A DNA stretch of 64,000 bases from Syngnathus acus (GCF_901709675.1 NC_051088.1:8522193-8586192), one strand, 5' to 3'; numbered from the stretch's first letter, positions 1-12,586 are shown. The notes: generated from the sequence alone by a model not told the origin. Numbers and translations: made by a program.

Positions 1-2499
1 ACTGCAAGTGAATGAACAAGACATGCATGCAACAGTCCTGTGATTTGCTCATTCTGGTCCACAGGAACCACATTTTGTACAAAAGTAACGCTTCTGCTCA
101 TCACTTTGTGTTGATAGCTCCAACACTCAAAGCAAGCAGGAGAATTACACTCTGGATCAATATGGTGTTTGACTACTAGTCTCTCCTGGGCAATAATGCT
201 GGATGTAAAGTGCATTGTCAAATTGATCGTTAATGTTGAGTGCTGTAACGTGGCAGGAGTGGAAAGAAAAAATTATACCCGCAGAGATAATGTGAGAGAA
301 AGTAAAGAAAGAGTAGCTCAAGGAATTTCTAAGCATAAGAGCGTATGAAAGACTGAGAGGATGGTTCATGGCTAGCGAGGCGTTCAAATGAGAATCAAAT
401 TTAAAAATCGATGAGCCAATCAGAGTGACGGACTGGATGTGCCATTAAATTAACAGCCAGATGTTTTAAAAAAAAATGGTAAAAAAATAAAATAAAATTC
501 ATCAGCAGTCTTTATACACACATATTTGCCCTTAAAGAACAATCTTTCCAGTAATTTAGAGAAAGCCTATTGACCATAAATTACCCCAGTTGTAGCTTGT
601 CAGTCTGATTCTCAACTGAAACAGTATGTGTTATCGGGAGAAGCCTGTAGAGAATTAGAAAGTTACCAACCATGAAAACAAACTGACAGCCTTCAACAAT
701 GTATGCTTAATTCTGGGTACAATTATTCCACGCTGAGTTTTTATTTCTCTTTAGGCTTTGTTACTTGCTTGCTCAAAGTAAAACTCCAGCAGCTTAACAT
801 TCTGAGATCGAATGAGCACAAACATTACAACTATCTGATGTACTGTAGGAGTTTTTGTACATTAGTAGTGCAGGTTTTATTTACCCATGCCTGCATGATC
901 GTGCATGCGGCATTGTAAAAGCAAAAAAAACAAACCCTCATACACACACTGATTCCAAAGAGCCTTACCTTTTTGCTTTCAGCATCACAAAGTGCACTTA
1001 GTGGCCTCTGTCATTTTCTAGCCCTGTCCTCGGCTCTGCAAGGGTTTTATTATGATGAGCAATAGTCCTTCTCGCTCTCATGCCCATTCTACAGTCGGTG
1101 GTCTTTCATCTTCAATATGCTTCCCCACCTCCTACCTTATCGCCATCCTTGCTTTTTCAGCTGCGGCACTGAGGACAAGAAAGAAACATTGATGTGTGCG
1201 TACAAATTGCATACAGGTGTTGCCTTATAATATAAAATACTGTATTCAAAGCCACAAAAGGTACACATTTCACAATACGCTCAAAAAACGCTTCTTGGAT
1301 GTTTTTCAAGGGTGAACAATTGAGATGTGTGTGCGCCTTTCACCAAAAATGTCTTACAGTATACAACAGGAGCAGAGGCCACCCTGTAACTGCATTACCT
1401 CATTGATAATTCTTCCAATCATAATGACCTGTTGGGTATAACTGCAAAATGTGAGGTTGTATGTAAACAAATGCTCATATAACATTTCTGCAGGATTTTT
1501 TTTCTTGTTATAGTGTTGAAGCAGAAAAAAAAAAATGTTTTTCCCCACCAGCAATCACTTGCATACGTTATAAAAAAAAAGAAAAACAGATTTAGCGAGT
1601 TAGCTCAAAATCTTGGAGGAACTCAAACATCCCTTTCCCCCTGCTCCAGTTGCCTTGAGTGTGATTCTCAGAAAAGAATCGTTTTTTAATTGTTTATGTA
1701 ATCACTGACATGGTTGAGGAGGCATGAAAATGTCAATATTTAAAGGTGGTAAACAACAACAGTAAATGTCTGACACATTAATTGTTTAATTGCTTTCAAC
1801 CACACATTAACATAAGCAATTCCTTCGAAGGATAATGCGAGCATTGCAGAAAATTGGCCTGGAGGGCTTTGGGGAATTACAAAAGCAGATTGCGTGATGT
1901 GCTGGAAGACTAAGCTAGTGGAACCGACATTTGAAGCTTTTTCCCCTACCTAATTATGATCCGTCTGTGTACTTTTTAGTGTCTTTCCTTCAGAAGTGTT
2001 CCAAAAGCTCATTCGGAAGAGAGTTGTCATGCGGAAAATAAGCTTCACTGTTTGATTGTTTTTCATTTATTATAATTATCTTTTTCCTTGTGATGGAGAC
2101 GTTTTGGGAACATGACATAATTTTGAGTTTTTTTCTTGAAGTGCTATTCAGTACTTTTTTCAACAGCACAAGTTGGTCATAGAAGGTTTCAACCTCCATA
2201 ACAGGAACACCTCAAATGACTCCTGATGCCAATTTGGGATCTGAATATGATTAAAAAATGTATTTGCTTTGTATTTGTAATTGCTTTTGCTCGTGTTTGC
2301 AAATTACTTCCCTTTGGAAGCTGCCATATAAAGAAATACAACATATTGCCGAAACTCATGACTCAAGCTTTTCCTCCCTGCTGCAAATGTGAACACAGCC
2401 TCACTCAAGCATTCAAGCGCACGACAATGATAAAGTTTGGTAACAAAAAAAATGTCCTGATCTTTGCACAATACAAATTATTACCAATTTTATTTTGAA
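1..2499. other. No gene seen; AT-rich unique DNA
   Basis: No reading frame here looks coding. The open frames are short (under 80 codons), hydrophobic or of random composition, and lie on both strands. Short A runs occur at about 470-495, 1525-1535 and 1572-1590. I see no repeat family or RNA gene that I can support. It reads as intergenic or intronic sequence. Confidence 0.6.
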
Positions 2500-2509
2500 G
2501 TAACTGATG

Positions 2510-2799
2510 GTAGGCAGAACAGTGTAACAGTGTTAGCATGTCCACCTCACAATACAGAGGTGCGGATTTGACTCTGGCTCCGGCCTTCCTATGCGGAGTT
2601 TGGATAGTCTCCCCATGTGGTTTCCTCCCACATTCCAAAAACTTGCATGTTAGGCCAATTGACCACTCTGATTTGTCCATAGGTGTGATTTTGAGTGTGA
2701 ATGATTGTTCGTCTATTTGTGCCCTGCCTACCGCCCGAAGACTGCTGGGATAGGCTCCGGTGTGCCCGCGACACTCGCGAGGAGAAGGTTCAGATAATG
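2510..2799 (+). mobile_element. Old copy of tRNA-headed teleost SINE with TSD
   Basis: This is a diverged plus-strand copy of the SINE family whose good copies lie at 6893-7255, 33372-33817 and 59053-59414. The order of landmarks matches: a degenerate tRNA-like head (gttagcatgtccacctcac), then the cggagtttgga segment, the ttcctcccacattccaaaaac segment, the ttaggccaattga segment, the gattgttcgtct segment, and the 3' landmark gggataggctcc. It is flanked by a 10-bp direct repeat GTAACTGATG at 2500-2509 and 2800-2809, which I read as the target-site duplication. The number of substitutions relative to the other copies suggests an older insertion. The name of the family in repeat libraries is not known to me. 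Confidence 0.8.
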
Positions 2800-2854
2800 G
2801 TAACTGATGATGTAGATTCACTTGCCTGACTTCCGGGCTGTTGGCATTGGTTCA

Positions 2855-2975
2855 ATAGTGTGAGTGTGAATGGCTGGTTATCACCATACATAAGTGTCCT
2901 GTAATTGACGACTGACCAGTCTTGGGGTAGATGTAGTTTCTCTTTGTCCATAGTCAGCTCGAAGACACTCCATCT
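2855..2975 (+). mobile_element. Decayed 3' part of a SINE of the same family
   Basis: The order gtgagtgtgaatggctggt, then tgtcctgtaattga, then gaccagtcttggggtaga, then catagtcagctcgaag follows the central and 3' parts of the common teleost SINE. There the equivalents are the 'gtgtgaatggttg', 'ccctgcgattggctggc', 'aaccggttcagggtg' and 'gacagctgggatagg' segments. The head is missing and no TSD is visible. It lies directly downstream of the 2510-2799 copy and may be the remains of an earlier insertion. Confidence 0.5.
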
Positions 2976-4097
2976 GATAGCCTGACTATGTTCTGAAATG
3001 CAAACATATAATATTCAGTAATGTCATTCATGTGGCCTTGTGCTCACATTTTTTGCAGTGTTTCACATTTTGACAGCCCACAATGTTTTTTTTTTTTTTT
3101 TTTTCAGAGTGCCACTGGTGCTATATATTTTTCTAACTCTTGCCCTCATATGATTATTTAAACTTTCTTTTCGTGAGTTTGCGGTCAAAGAAAGAGGAGA
3201 TGGGTAAAGCGGAAGTTATCAATTCAAAAAGGCAGAGACCTCAACCACCTCAATTATTAGAGAATTTGTTTGGGTGCCTCAATATTTATACAGTGGCAAA
3301 TTCAAATTTAATTATGCATGAATTTGATGCATAAATTACAGATGAGGCATGGCGAAGAAAAACCCAGATGAAAATGGAAATCAAGCTATCAAAGGACCGC
3401 GTCAAAATCCGTCGCTGTGTGCACGAGATGAGAAAATAAATGTTTATTTTCGGGTCACTGGGGATGTTAATTACAATAGTGTTTTTTTTTTTTGCCTGTA
3501 TTTTATCTTCCCCCCCACTGTGCATGTTGGGCTGTGCGCAGAGCCGAGATATTGCCACCACAAGGCCAGATCCCATTTATTATAAATGACAGCTTGTCAC
3601 CTTAAAGGACATTTTCAATGACAGGTTTCCTGTAACTCTGAAGATCAAATACCATGACCTAAAGCCGACTGACTATAGGAAGTAATTGCATCAATTATTG
3701 TGTACGATACACTATACTGTGATTGTGTACATATTTTACTGTCATTTCATTGAACATTTTTGTGGCAAGTAAAAATTGCCTAGAAATCTTTTTTCGCAAT
3801 GCCATCACATATAGAAGGCCAGCAAAAAGAACACAGACCTTTGCCAAGGCTTAACTGTTAAAAACATTTCAACAGCCAGTGAAAACAATTTCATAGGGCT
3901 TTGTATTTGCCCTTTTATTTTTCAGTGAGTAGATTACAATTTGGTTATTGGTGGACAGAGATGGCCAATATGATTCTGGGGTCACATGGTCTCATATTTT
4001 CAAAGTCAGTTTCTGATTTTAGCTTGTCTGAACTTGAAAAGGCTGAGAAGTTTGCTTGAGGATGTATTATTAACGCAATGCCAATTGTTTTATTAAT
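2976..4097. other. No gene seen; poly(T) tract
   Basis: Unique AT-rich DNA. A 19-base T run at 3086-3104 is followed by cag, which resembles a splice acceptor, but no coding frame follows it. A shorter T run lies at 3481-3493. Overlapping open frames at 3286-3585 on both strands lack any recognisable protein pattern. Confidence 0.5.
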
Positions 4098-4098
4098 C

Positions 4099-4157
<59 letters not shown>

Positions 4158-4268
4158 TTCTCTGTCTGTCTGTCTCTATCTCACTCACTCACTCACTCAC
4201 TCACTCACTCACTCACTCACTCACTCACTCACTCACTCACTCACTCACTCACTCACTCACTCACTCAC
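4098..4268. repeat. Compound tetranucleotide microsatellite (CTGT)n then (CACT)n
   Basis: About 80 bases of CTGT repeats with a few point interruptions run straight into about 88 bases of uninterrupted CACT repeats. An open frame through it encodes only a simple Ser/Val/Cys/Leu then Thr/His/Ser/Leu repeat, so it is not a gene. Confidence 0.97.
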
Positions 4269-6880
4269 ACCCTTGCTGCTGCGTCATGCTCTGAAAATGG
4301 TCAAACTAAAAATCATGCTAGTACTGCAAAGTATTGTATTTGTGACATATCTGCGACCCACCTCACCTTTGGATTATTACTATATCAATGGTCAAACACC
4401 AATGTTAGCTACAAGCACTGATCTGAAATTGTGATTGTCACATGCTCACACATCTAAGTCCATGACAATAATATTGAGAGTTTTACAGGAGGTGTTGGGG
4501 TTACAATGGCAATGACAGACAATGTCTCATGGTTACGAGTGGCTGAACACTGAACTACATAGTTTGTGCAGCGATGTAAGAATAAGTCATCACACAGCAC
4601 TAGACCGCACCCTCAATTACTTCCTTACTGTTTGCCAGTGGGCCGGTCAGTAAATTTTGCCGGTCCCTCATTTATCAATCCCCAGTGCCCGGCCAGCCAG
4701 TCCATGATCATTAGTTCATTATTTCAGGCCGTGTGTAGATTGTGGTGTGTTCCAACTAACCTATAAATTTGAGGTTACTTTGTAATTTTCTACAAAGACA
4801 CACACACAATTTCTGGTATTTCTTTAACAATCGTTTCTATCACAATAATTAACCTACGTACCTTTGTATGACTTTGTAAGAACTGTTAAAACGCTGAAAG
4901 GATTCGACCCTGGAGTTGCTTCCAAATTGAACAAAAAAGGTCAACTGGTGTCCCGAAATAAGATTGCAATTTATCAAAGAACATCCAGGGTGGCCATGTT
5001 CCATTTTAAGCTGATGAAATGACACCCAGGAAAGGAATTACACACATTTCCAGATGCTATCATGGCCAAAAACTGCCTGGATGCATTGTGACCGATCACA
5101 GCTCTAAATGGGTGCTTTATTTCAATTTCCACCAGGAGCTCTGATTGTAGCTATAACCTCTCTATGAGCATCCGAGGAGAACATTTTCTGTATGTTTGTC
5201 AGCTCTCTAGTGTGCACTTACACTGACAAACTGCTCACAGCAGCATTTTCACCGGAAATGTCTGTAGCCAGCGCCATTTTTTTTAAAGCTCCTGCTATTA
5301 CTTTTGTCCTAGGCTTTTAAAGACTTTTCACCAAACCACCGGCTTCCCTGAAGACGATGGAGTGTTTGTGTTTGCCGTGTGTTCAGCAGGACTATTACCA
5401 TGATTCACAACAGGGGGCCGATGATCAAATCTATGCTGCAGCATGCTTGGTGGTGGTGGTGGTGTGAGGTTTCTGTTCAGCTAGCCTGAAAAGAACCGCA
5501 AAGCTTGCAGTCTAGCTTCTTACATATTAAGGCCCACATGTCTGAGAATGATTGTAAGAAAGAACATGACATGGTTGGGTAACCTCGCATGTCAGGGAAA
5601 AAATGATTTATTGGAGTGCCTAGGATGTCAGTTGGCCTTCTTAACCAATGCAGGCATCCACAGCCCCTCCAGGGTACAAACGTTTCAATGGAGCGGTCCT
5701 CCAACAGCAGCCGAAGTCAATTAATGTGGAGCACATCGTGCCTGCAGATTCACCATCTGCTTCATATCTGCTGCTCTGTTGAGAGCATTAAGTAGGCTGA
5801 TTATAGACATTATCTGTGAGTGCCATTCTTTTTGACAACAGATGGGAATTGTCCTGCAGTGCTGGTGGATAAATAGTCTGGTCCATATATTTAGCGCTAC
5901 AAACATTAACTTTATTTTATTTTAACCTGTGCAAAATGCCAGAAGAAATCACAGCAGTTATAGCCCCCACCCGAGGGCAGAATGAACTTAAAAATGACCA
6001 GATGAGCACGAAACTGACCCATGACTTGCAGATTGCAGAGGCTCTTCTGAGATCCAATGTTGTTGGAATATCGCAGACAAGCACAGGTTCTGTGAGAGGC
6101 ACAATTGCGCCACTGTGGGAGTGGTCACGGCCGAATGTAACCATGGCTAATCAAAGTGGCTCCTTCCAATCTCTACCCCATCCCTGATTATTTGTGTACC
6201 AACAAGACTTAACAATAAACAAGAAAAAATAGACTCAAACATTAAATTATTCTGGATGAATAATTAGTTTTAGTTAACACAAGAACTTATTTGTATTTCA
6301 GTAACTATTGCCCCATGCCTGATAGAAGAAATGTTATAGCTATATACCAAGCTAGAAACCTTCTTATACTTATTTTTAATGTGTACAGAATACTGTTGGA
6401 GGATAAACTTTACTTTTAAAAGAACCCATCAGAGCGTGATAGAGAGGCTTTTGATCACTAGGTTGCTGTTATTATAATTGGTAACTACAAAGGAGACAAA
6501 TCTAATTCATTCATATCCACTCACAGAGGGGAGAAAACAACCAGTGTATGTATGTCGTATATCACCATACTTTCCATTGGTTAATATTGATTCAACCTCC
6601 GATCTCTGTCTAGGCATCGTGGGCTAATTAGGCCTTCAAAATTTAGCACAAGTATCCAACAATTAACTCCAACACTGTGACCTTATAGCATTTGGTTTTC
6701 AGTGTGCTTCTCTGTTTGGAATTGACTAAATGCCACACGGATATTGATTGCCTTCAACCATTAGCATGCCCCTGATTCCCATCTCATAAAGCTAGTTATT
6801 GTAGCATGTATTGTGGGGGTGTTAGGGCACCGTGTTATTGGTCCTCTTTAGTACACTAAATGTTTCATTCTTCCAAAGAG
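4269..6880. other. No gene seen
   Basis: Unique DNA without a supported gene, with a short GGT run at about 5450-5464. The stretch at 5936-6187 is open on both strands (83 and 75 codons), but I recognise neither product and see no splice or polyadenylation context that favours either. The stretch 6190-6830 shows nothing. Confidence 0.5.
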
Positions 6881-6892
6881 CCTTGCATAGCA

Positions 6893-7255
6893 TCCATCCA
6901 TCCATTTTCGAACCGCTTAGTCCCCACGGGGGTCGCGGGAGTGCTGGAGCCTATCCCAGCCGTCAACGGGCAGTAGGCGGGGGACACCCTGAACCGGTTG
7001 CCAGCCGATCGCAGGGCACACAGAGACAAACAACCATTTGCACTCGCACTCACACCTAGGGACAATTTGGAGTCTTCAATCGGCCTACCAAGCATGTTTT
7101 TGGGATGTGGGAGGAAACCGGAGTGCCCGGAGAAAACCCACGCGGGCCCGGGGAGAACATGCAAACTCCACACAGGGAAGGCCGGAGGTGGAATCGAACC
7201 CGCACCCTCCTAACTGTGAGGCGGACGTGCTACCCAGTGCGCCACCGAGCCGCCC
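6893..7255 (-). mobile_element. Young tRNA-derived SINE, minus strand, perfect TSD
   Basis: Read on the minus strand, this is a full SINE of about 350 bp. The RNA polymerase III internal promoter is visible: the A box is the complement of ccagtgcgcca at 7234-7244 and the B box is the complement of ggaatcgaacc at 7190-7200. A body of about 300 bp and a short (GGAT)n tail follow. A perfect 12-bp target-site duplication CCTTGCATAGCA lies at 6881-6892 and 7256-7267. This shows insertion by LINE-type target-primed reverse transcription. The copy is close in sequence to those at 33468-33817 and 59053-59414, so the insertion is fairly recent. Open frames of 60-100 codons across it, on both strands, recur in the other copies and are not genes. 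Confidence 0.93.
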
Positions 7256-7267
7256 CCTTGCATAGCA

Positions 7268-8483
7268 CACGCTGTATATTTAGATGCAGCTCTAAAATTC
7301 CAATAAGAACCAATTCGTTTTAATACATAAAGCACCAGCTGTAGGTGTCAGATTTTTATCATTTTAACCATGTTTTCAAAATGTAAGGGACACCACACAT
7401 GAGAAAAAAAATGTCACTCGTGACTTATAAAATGTGTAGTATCTGACACAACACACATACTATATTCATATCACCACTGACAATGGTGTGTTTTTTAACG
7501 CAAAGCAGGTAATCTGTTATACCGCTAAGACTGACCTGTGAGAGACACCATGGTGCCCCAGGGGCACCCAGATTGCTGAAAAATCCAAAAAGAATAAAAA
7601 CAAGTAAGACTAACAGTGTGCTTATTTGACAAAAATATTGTTGAAAACACATCTCTTTGCCATATTTTCAGTATTATTGACAAATTTAATGAACACTCCC
7701 CCAGTTCCTTCTCTATATGTGACATCAACATTGAAAGCTTGCTTCCTAATTGGTTATTGTTTGTAACCTCTCACAACCACGGTGTTTGTGCCCTCGCCAA
7801 GTTGACCAGTGACCACATAACTAAGCATTTATGATTGTAAATATGTTACAGGTCATTTACCCTTGTTGACCACAACCGTTTTCAGAGAAGAGTAAAATAA
7901 TCACTCTTAACATAGGCCACATAACAAGAGTATCATTCAGTATCATTTTATGGAGACATCAGATAATGTCCTTTGATAGGAAGGAAAGAAAACTTCTTGA
8001 AATCGGACAGATTATTGATATTCAGTCAAACTTGTGGTATGTGCGCTGTAAGAGTTGATGAACTTCCATGTGATGAAAGATGAGTCCGAGATGATTAATA
8101 GATGAAATTATTGACATATTTTCAGCGCAGTACAGTGATCCCATACCTATTTAACACCACTGACTGGTTTTACTGAAAGACATATTTTGGCAAACTGGCA
8201 GAAAAACTGAACAATTCAAAATGCAACTCAGCAATATGCTGCAGGTAGTGGTTATAAGGAGTGGAAGCTGTGCGTGTGTTTTTCTCTCTGGCTGGTCTCA
8301 TCTTGTATTCAAGAGCCAGGTTCAGAAACAAGCATTTCTCGGTTTCACTGGTTGTATTTCATTTCCCATTTTAATGTATCTGTGGATGGACTTGCAGATT
8401 TTGCACGTGAATTACTTACATTAATTGCACTGAAATAAATGAACTGATTTCTATCATGATTCGGAGGGTTTATCCTACACTGA
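7268..8483. other. No gene seen
   Basis: Unique AT-rich DNA. Overlapping open frames at 7425-7834 on both strands have no recognisable domain. I see no repeat or RNA gene. Confidence 0.5.
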
Positions 8484-8542
8484 TGTCATATTTATGAATG
8501 AAATACTATGACAGGTGCTGTCATATTTATGAATGAAATACT
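8484..8542. repeat. Exact 24-bp direct repeat, period 35
   Basis: The 24 bases at 8484-8507 recur exactly at 8519-8542, separated by 11 bases. The unit begins tgtcatatttatgaatg. It is probably a local tandem duplication. No terminal inverted repeats surround it. Confidence 0.9.
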
Positions 8543-9910
8543 GCGGCGCTCAGAATCGATCTGCCTGTGCCTCGATAAAACCCACAAAAATTGCGTTGCA
8601 CCACCTGCGCCACCATTTAGACCTGCATTTAGCTATTCTAAATTATCGTCTACTTCCTCTCACCAAATTGTCAGGTGTACTGGGAGATTTAAATAAAAAA
8701 CGCCCCTGGAACGCCCTTGGTCCGGCAAGGCGTAACGTGATCTGCCAAATTCCCCAAAACAGTAAACTCGAGTTACCCTAATATAAAATATCTGTTTTGA
8801 CACAGAGTGCACATGTACCTGTCTACAAAAATGGTGCCTTTTGTTTTGAGTTTCTATAACAAAAACGGAACTGATCACCCCTCAGAATTAGGTACTGCTC
8901 ATTTGTTTATCATCTTCTATCTTTCTTTTCCCCACTTTTGTTAGCAGTTTGGGTGGACAATTGTCAAAAATGTTAGGCAAAATTTAAAATTGGCATCAAA
9001 CAAATTTGATTTCTTAACCAGTGAATAATTTCAAGTCACACGTACGACCCACATACAGACACAGTCGCACATGCAGTAAACAAATCTCAGAAAATTATTC
9101 TCTCTATAATTATTTCCATGGTGACCTTTGAGGTGATTACTCTGACATTTCCTTCCCGTTCACCCTCCCCATCCACACCCACTGCCTGTCTTGGGGCCTT
9201 TTAGCCTCCACTTTTCAACTGTACTCAGAGTAAACCAGCCCCAATAATCAAGCAGGCTGGAAAGACCGCGTCCAATTAAAAGTGTTTTAGCCGGCGCTGT
9301 AGTTTGACAGGAGCTGGTGCACTCAGGGCAGCAAATGCCATTTTAACAGCAAATTCATGAATGTGTAATTGTGGGGATAATCAGCATAATAGTTTAAGTG
9401 TTGTAACGGCGCAAGCCACCACCTGGGCTGGTGAAGATGCTTGACAGCCATTTTCATTGTTTTTATTCATTACAGCTTCAAACTACCATCTCCAGATCTA
9501 CAGAATCTCTCAAGATGTGCACCAAGATAGGCATAATGCTTCTTTTATCATACTGAACACACGCAGTACAGTAAGGTTACTTTGAAGCATGTAACCCTGC
9601 TAATTAAAATGTATGCCGAAGTGGTTTTCACACGTATCTTGCGTGGAAGGTGTTAAATGTGTGAAACAGTAGAAATGTGTTAAATTATTCATCCCGCACT
9701 CTGGGGGATTTTGTGCACAATAAAGTCATTTATAAAACTATTATGTCCTGCACTCATTTTACTTCTGCCACTCACTGAAGCATGCACAGTGCCGCTAAGT
9801 TGGCAAGCATCACGTTCATGTGCTACTTATATTAATGTTTTACAACGTTAGCAGCTAATGATATAGATAGCATTACTGAACATACTGTACCCGTGAACAC
9901 AACCACAAAC
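8543..9910. other. No gene seen; possible conserved noncoding stretch
   Basis: The part 8545-8770 is somewhat richer in CpG than its surroundings and may be a decayed transposon fragment, but I cannot assign it. The part 9230-9470 is of mixed composition and contains several AT-rich homeodomain-like cores (TAATTA, ATTA) among GC-richer blocks, with no coding frame. It is a candidate regulatory element only, and alignment to other fish would be needed to tell. Nothing else is seen. Confidence 0.35.
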
Positions 9911-9918
9911 CACTAAGG

Positions 9919-10242
9919 CAGAGGAGTCAAACTCATTTTTGTTGGGAGCCACATTGTAGTTGTTTCCTTTGGATGGTGTTTATGAACCCAACTGCATAAT
10001 ATACACAACAAATTGACATAGCTAGTTTTACAATCAAAGGATATAAAAACTCTTACATTTATTGTAAAAGTAGGATTGGTCAAAATAAATGCTTGCAATA
10101 TCCAAATGTTTTCCAAAGTAAAAACGATTTCCAAATTTGGTATTTTAGCAACAAACAGGGAGTCAAATTTCTTTTTTGCGGGCCACATTAAATGTTGTGG
10201 CGGACCAGATCTGGCCCTCAGGCATTGAGTTTGACATCTGTA
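9919..10242. mobile_element. hAT-like nonautonomous element (MITE), about 324 bp
   Basis: The left end cagaggagtcaaactca is matched by the complement of the right end ttgagtttgacatctg, giving an imperfect terminal inverted repeat. Inside the right end, gggccacatt...ctggccctcaggc resembles the subterminal motif common in fish hAT MITEs. The flanks share ACTAAGG at 9912-9918 and 10244-10250. With one further base this is an 8-bp TSD with one mismatch, as expected of hAT. The interior is AT-rich and has no transposase. The exact right end is uncertain by two bases. Confidence 0.75.
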
Positions 10243-10389
10243 TACTAAGGTCTTGAGATGCTCCCAAAATGTCCCCACTAAGCTTATGCCAGTTCTGCTA
10301 CAGTGCCAGGTGGTTACCTTGCCACATGTTGGAGATACATGATCTCACCAAAATTCACAAGCTTACTTGGGATAAAGCACAGGTGTGAA

Positions 10390-10515
10390 CCTCCAGTTCT
10401 AAAGGGCTGCTACCTTGCATGTTTTAGATGTTTCCCTCCTCCAACACACCAGATTCAAATGATCAGGGTTAAACAGTTGGAGGAAGAAAACATCTAAAAC
10501 ATGCAGGACAGCACA
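10390..10515. mobile_element. Palindromic MITE remnant
   Basis: An inverted repeat of about 30 bases pairs 10416-10445 with 10476-10505 (one arm begins tgcatgttttagatgtttcc). A 30-base loop carries gattcaaatgatcaggg. This hairpin is familiar as part of an abundant fish MITE. The outer left part (ccagttctaaagggctgct) has only a short counterpart on the right, so the right end looks deleted. No clear TSD is seen. Confidence 0.7.
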
Positions 10516-12163
10516 AGAACATGATTTTGGCAACTTTGATTTTGATTGCATTCCACTTAAGAGGTTTTTCATTGTCTACCATTTCAAGAGAATCTATAAT
10601 GTTTCCAACATATCCGTCATGTCTCTGTTGCATTTTTAGTGACGCTGTAAGATTTGTGCTGTGATATAGTACTGACTATTTTGTGTGTAATTTCCTCTAT
10701 CTAATTGTCATGAAAATTCAACTCAATATAAGTAATACTACTTTAATGAAAAATCTGACTGTTTGAGAATAACAAACACCAGAAAGTCTTTGCCCACCAA
10801 CGTATATATATTTTAGTTTTGAGAAGTTTTTTTTTGTTCAGTTCTGAGGTTATTACATGGACCTTCACCATGTTTTGTTCGGCCCTCCAAAAGGCTCCAG
10901 AGGGACCTAATGACTTTCATTATCAGATGGGGGAATTTAATTTGAGCTGCACCGCTGTCAGAGATGAGTAGCCTGATACGGAGCCATGTAGGAGACAATA
11001 AAAGAGTGAGTAATTGCTCTTTAGGGGGGGGGGGGCACATTGCGTGCTGTTTTGTGGGTGACGACAGCCTGACGGGTCGCGACGGCGAGGAAAGGACGGG
11101 AGGGGGATACCAAGCGTGGGTTATGAAAGAAATCAATAGTGAGTTGCTACGTTCAGGTTATGAGATTTGAGCTGGGATCCGTTTACTCATTGTGACTGGA
11201 GCAATGGTCCACGTTATTATCCACAAGGCCTCTAATGCGTTAGCAAACAAAAGGGCGAGCTGGATGAGTGTTAGGAGAGTGAAGCCAGATCAGTAATATG
11301 TGATTAGGAAGCCATTCAGTTGTGGAATTACAGCCTTTTACCTCTCGACAAACACCCCCGCCTCTCACCGTGAGAGGAGAAAAGGATGGGACAACATAAA
11401 CGTTAATCTATTTTAATGTGGAAGTTGATGCATAAAAAAGCCCCATATACACCAAATAAAAAGAAATTGCGAATTGGCTAATCAATAGTGGTTTGATGTT
11501 GATAGCTGTCTATAGAGCTTGCAGTCAGAGCAGATGCTGTAATATTGCCTCTCTCAACAATCTCACGCCATGATGCCAACCTTGATGAAGACAAGAAGGC
11601 CTCAGAGAATGGTAATCTCTGTGAGGTGTGCCACTGCCAACTCAGCTGCTGGCTCTCCCTTCATTTGTAGATTCTACCCATCTGTCTTCACAGGTCTCTC
11701 AAAAGGCTACTCTGCCTCCATGTGCTCCAAGTATTAGCAACAGATGCACAAAGAGATATCAAATGAGCCCGATGATGGCAGCAGGTCAAAAATCAAGACA
11801 GGTGATAGTTTCTTTAGATTTGACTAGAATTTTTTTTCCTATGGTGGATTCTTTATTCCATGTAGATCTTTATGTCTGATTGGCAATGTGAATATTGATG
11901 TGCAGTTTCAGGCAGACTATGGATAGCTGTGGCCCTTTCGTGTGATTGTGGATGTCTTCACCCACGCAATAAACACTTTGGCCCCCTAAGCGCTAGCATA
12001 CATTTGGCAAGTTGCACCTTGCTTGGGGCGCATTTGAGACCCAGTCAAAGTCTGGTTTGGCTCGTGTGAGCAGTCTGGGCCATGCTCAAGCAACGTATAC
12101 TTCTCGGTCTCCAGCACAGTTGGAAGAGGTGGGCTTATTACGCTTGTTCATGAGTGCCAGCCC
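10516..12163. other. No gene seen; candidate regulatory stretch and short G run
   Basis: A 10890-11010 stretch (ctaatgactttcattatcag, then gagctgcaccgctgtcagag, then gagtaattgctcttta) and one at 11200-11350 look more complex than the surroundings and could be conserved noncoding DNA. A G run lies at about 11024-11036. Short open frames at 10813-11170 on both strands have no recognisable protein features. 11400-12163 shows nothing I can assign. Confidence 0.35.
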
Positions 12164-12169
12164 AGACAT

Positions 12170-12586
12170 CAAGGTTATTATAGCTAATGAAAATTAAAAA
12201 CATAAATAAATGAAATGAAATAAAAAATAATAACACAATAAAATAACCGAAACTACATCTTATCTTTGCAAAGCTCACTAAATATAATTGATGTGAAAAT
12301 GTCCTTAGTGTTTGTCAATGAATAACACATAAGTTTCCGTGGTTAATTTTAAACATTTTTATTTCTGTATTGCCGTTCATCCACAGCTACAATTATTATA
12401 CAATACTTGCTGACCTTTTTTTTTTATCTTGCACTCGACAAATACTCGCTATATATTAAAACTAATACTAAAACAAATTAAAAACTAAAATAATACAAAA
12501 CATTTTGGAAAAACTAGTTAAAACTAGCAGAATTTAAAAACCAAATGTCAAAACTGACTAAAAAATCCAAAACTATTATAAACCTG
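12170..12586. mobile_element. Nonautonomous DNA transposon, family with CAAGGTTATTATAG end
   Basis: The left end CAAGGTTATTATAG is matched by the complement of the right end ctattataaacctg. The flanks ccagacat (12162-12169) and ctggacat (12587-12594) agree at six of eight positions, which fits an old hAT-type 8-bp TSD. The interior is very AT-rich, with many aaaactaa-type motifs near both ends and no open frame of interest. A second copy with the same left end lies at 38831-39198. Confidence 0.75.

Noticed and set aside
4078-4434. 118-codon frame over the tetranucleotide array
   Set aside because: The product is a Ser/Val/Cys/Leu and Thr/His/Ser/Leu simple repeat created by the microsatellite.
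6832-7323. Cluster of frames of 61-102 codons
   Set aside because: All lie on a SINE. The same peptides recur in the copies at 33.5 and 59.2 kb, so they are repeat shadows.
8543-8781. Possible decayed DNA transposon
   Set aside because: The CpG-rich texture suggests one but I find no ends, inverted repeats or TSD.
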